NCBI GenBank assembly: GCA_022566435.1
Contig: JADFIX010000202.1
Coordinates: 1 to 6,915 of the forward strand
Length of the DNA: 6,915 nt
DNA from: Planctomycetota bacterium
Lineage (GTDB): Bacteria > Planctomycetota > Phycisphaerae > UBA1845
Reading direction: 5' to 3'
This document shows, piece by piece, positions 5,468-6,915 of this stretch. The notes below the pieces were generated by a model. That model did not search any database. It was not told the origin of the DNA and saw nothing but the letters and a program-made list of their open reading frames with translations. Position numbers and translations under genes: made by a program. Every line of letters begins with the position of its first letter. Position 1 is the first letter of the stretch.

Positions 5468-6850
5468 TCAGTTGTATTTTCGGTAGACAGACTTTGACGG
5501 AGGGCCGACGAGGTATTTCTCAACGCCCTCTTCGAGCGCCTTCTTGTAGATTGCGAGAGACTCGTCCCAAGCCTCGACGGTGCGGTCGATGTCCTCGTTT
5601 CTATGGGCGTAGCTGACGACCAACGACGGCATAATGACGCCGCGTTTGATCGTCTCCTGCAACAACAGGGTGCGAAACTCCTGCGAGCGCTGGTGGTTTT
5701 TGTCCAGCGTGACATGGACGAGGGAACATGGCCGGCCCACGACCTTGACGTAGTCGCCTAATTCGTGAAGGGCGATCACCTCGTGAAGCCCGGCGGCCAG
5801 CCTTGTCCCTTGGCGATAGAGCGTCTCAACGACAGGCTCATTCTCGTACGTCCGCATCGTGGCGATGGCCGCGGCCAGGGCGTGCGTCTCTCCGCCGTGA
5901 GTGGTGGAGAGTAGAAAGACGCGTTCCCTGCTGTCGCGCAGTCCGCCTCGCTCCATGAGTTCGCGTTTGCCCGCCAGAGCAGACACCGAAAAACCATTGC
6001 CAAGCGCCTTGCCGAACACCGAAAGGTCGGGAACGATGTCATAGACGGCTTGGGCGCCGCCGTTGTCCCAACGAAAGCCCGTGATCATCTCATCGAGAAT
6101 GAATACCGCTCCGTTTTTCCGGCAAAGCTCTTGGACCTTGTGCAGGAAGCCTTCTTGGGGATCGTCGTACTTCGCGGGTTCGAGAATCACGCAGGCAATT
6201 CGGCCAGCGTGTTCGTCGAACAGTTTCTGTACGCTTTCGAGATCGTTGTAGCGAAACGTGACGGTCAGTTGCTTGATCGCCTGCGGAATCCCGGCGTCAA
6301 GCGCGGTCGTGCCGATGAACCAGTCGTCGGTCGAAAAGAAGGGATGGTCCGAGCAAAGCGCGACCAGATCGCGCCCGGTGTGTGCGCGGGCGAGCTTAAC
6401 GGCCGCGGTGGTCGCGTCGGAGCCGTTCTTGGTGAACTTCACCATCTCGGCTCCGGGGATCATGCGCAGAAACTGCTCGGCGCACTCCACTTCAATCGAC
6501 GCAGGACGCGTGAAGTTCACGCCGCGGCGCATTTCTCCGGCGGCTGCTTCCACAACCGGCTCGAAGGCGTGCCCCAGCGTCACACAGCGGTTGCCCATGC
6601 CGTATTCGATGTACTCTTTGCCATCGATGTCCCAAACGTGTGAGCCCTCACCCCGGACGATGAAACCGGGGGCAAGAATCGGAAACTGATCGTCACCTTT
6701 CGCGTTCGTGTGACATCCGCCGGGAATCAACGCGTGGCTCTTGCGGCGGAGTTCTTTCGCCTTGGCCGACTCTTTGCGCAGCGATTCACCCCGCGGTATG
6801 GCGACGCCGTTGTTGACTCGGGTATCTTCTAGTCGAGAGTTTCTTAGCAC
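5468..6850 (-). CDS. Class III PLP aminotransferase, glutamate-1-semialdehyde aminomutase-like
   Basis: PLP-dependent class III aminotransferase of the glutamate-1-semialdehyde 2,1-aminomutase (HemL) type, 460 residues. Seen: LIPGG (41-45), FTKNGSDATTAAVKLARAHT (139-158, phosphate-binding turn), VILEPAKYDD (E224), FILDEMITGFRW with D253 for the pyridine nitrogen, and SVFGKALGNGFSVSALAG with K281 as the Schiff-base lysine. TTHGGETHALAAA (336-348) is the cofactor-phosphate and substrate loop. The C-terminus ends SVYRKYN. Its place among sugar-tailoring genes argues against a tetrapyrrole role; it probably transfers or moves an amino group on a sugar or small acyl precursor, which is an inference. 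The start is GTG at 6850 with no visible Shine-Dalgarno sequence; an in-frame TAA lies only 15 bases further upstream and no ATG follows before the PLP core, so GTG is the best available choice. A short upstream frame overlaps the start by seven bases, which would allow translational coupling. Confidence 0.9.
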   Translation of the reverse strand: MLRNSRLEDTRVNNGVAIPRGESLRKESAKAKELRRKSHALIPGGCHTNAKGDDQFPILAPGFIVRGEGSHVWDIDGKEYIEYGMGNRCVTLGHAFEPVVEAAAGEMRRGVNFTRPASIEVECAEQFLRMIPGAEMVKFTKNGSDATTAAVKLARAHTGRDLVALCSDHPFFSTDDWFIGTTALDAGIPQAIKQLTVTFRYNDLESVQKLFDEHAGRIACVILEPAKYDDPQEGFLHKVQELCRKNGAVFILDEMITGFRWDNGGAQAVYDIVPDLSVFGKALGNGFSVSALAGKRELMERGGLRDSRERVFLLSTTHGGETHALAAAIATMRTYENEPVVETLYRQGTRLAAGLHEVIALHELGDYVKVVGRPCSLVHVTLDKNHQRSQEFRTLLLQETIKRGVIMPSLVVSYAHRNEDIDRTVEAWDESLAIYKKALEEGVEKYLVGPPSKSVYRKYN

Positions 6851-6915
6851 TGGATCGCTTTGTTAAACGGGCTGTTGGACTGCATCGTGACTGTCAACCG
6901 TCGTCGAATCCTGCC
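6844..6915 (-). CDS. Possible C-terminal end of an upstream gene
   Basis: A frame open from the right edge ends with TAA at 6846-6844, giving 23 residues ending MQSNSPFNKAIQC. Of the other two minus-strand frames here, the aminotransferase frame is closed by TAA 15 bases before its GTG and the third by an early TGA. If real, it overlaps the aminotransferase GTG by seven bases, which would explain how that gene is translated without a Shine-Dalgarno sequence. The peptide is not recognised and 23 codons can be open by chance, so this is a weak call. Confidence 0.25.
   Translation of the reverse strand, partial: GRIRRRLTVTMQSNSPFNKAIQC

Noticed and set aside
6050..6643. Long plus-strand open frame of 197 codons
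   Set aside because: It lies wholly opposite the aminotransferase gene, whose minus-strand frame shows the full set of PLP motifs. The plus-strand peptide shows no recognisable domain and reflects the codon bias of the real gene.
6892..6897. TTGACA promoter -35 box upstream of the aminotransferase
   Set aside because: The hexamer matches consensus on the minus strand, but the position 17 bases on reads CAGCCC and no -10-like sequence lies at an acceptable spacing.
6844..6915. Integron attC or insertion-sequence end at the right edge
   Set aside because: A GTTTAAC-like heptamer and AAC/GTT motifs are present, but no paired L/R box structure or terminal inverted repeat can be built from the 70 bases available.

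Overview
The window is a one-direction gene cluster. All six recognisable genes lie on the minus strand and are transcribed from the right edge towards the left. The DNA is fairly GC-rich (high fifties percent by eye). The gene content is typical of a surface-polysaccharide or O-antigen type accessory locus in a Gram-negative or PVC-type bacterium. A planctomycete-like host would fit, but that is only an impression: no marker gene here fixes the taxonomy.

In transcription order: a class III PLP aminotransferase of the glutamate-1-semialdehyde aminomutase type (6850-5468); an M28-fold, peptidase-like protein of the DUF4910 type with a C-terminal winged helix (5441-4038); a phytanoyl-CoA-dioxygenase-like Fe(II)/2-oxoglutarate oxygenase (3855-2962); a zinc-binding sugar C-methyltransferase-like protein (2830-1511); a glucose-1-phosphate cytidylyltransferase-like nucleotidyltransferase (1471-617); and the N-terminal 155 residues of a PIG-L/LmbE deacetylase (466-1), cut by the left edge. 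A short open frame at the right edge (6915-6844) may be the tail of a further upstream gene.

Taken together the genes look like sugar-tailoring enzymes. One activates a hexose 1-phosphate with a nucleotide, one adds a methyl to carbon, one transfers an amino group, one hydroxylates, one removes an N-acyl group, and one M28-like protein has no clear role. No glycosyltransferase, NDP-sugar dehydratase, flippase or polymerase is in view, so the pathway must continue outside the window.

The gaps are 26, 182, 131, 39 and 150 bases, and no promoter or intrinsic terminator can be supported in any of them. The three gaps longer than 100 bases each carry a short imperfect tandem repeat (units of 16, 11-12 and 14-15 bases) placed at or just after the stop codon of the upstream gene. 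This is the least ordinary structural feature here. The 16-base array even supplies the last six codons and the stop of the peptidase-like gene. The other notable point is that the M28-like protein lacks the Glu-Glu pair used for catalysis in true M28 peptidases, which suggests a non-peptidase job.
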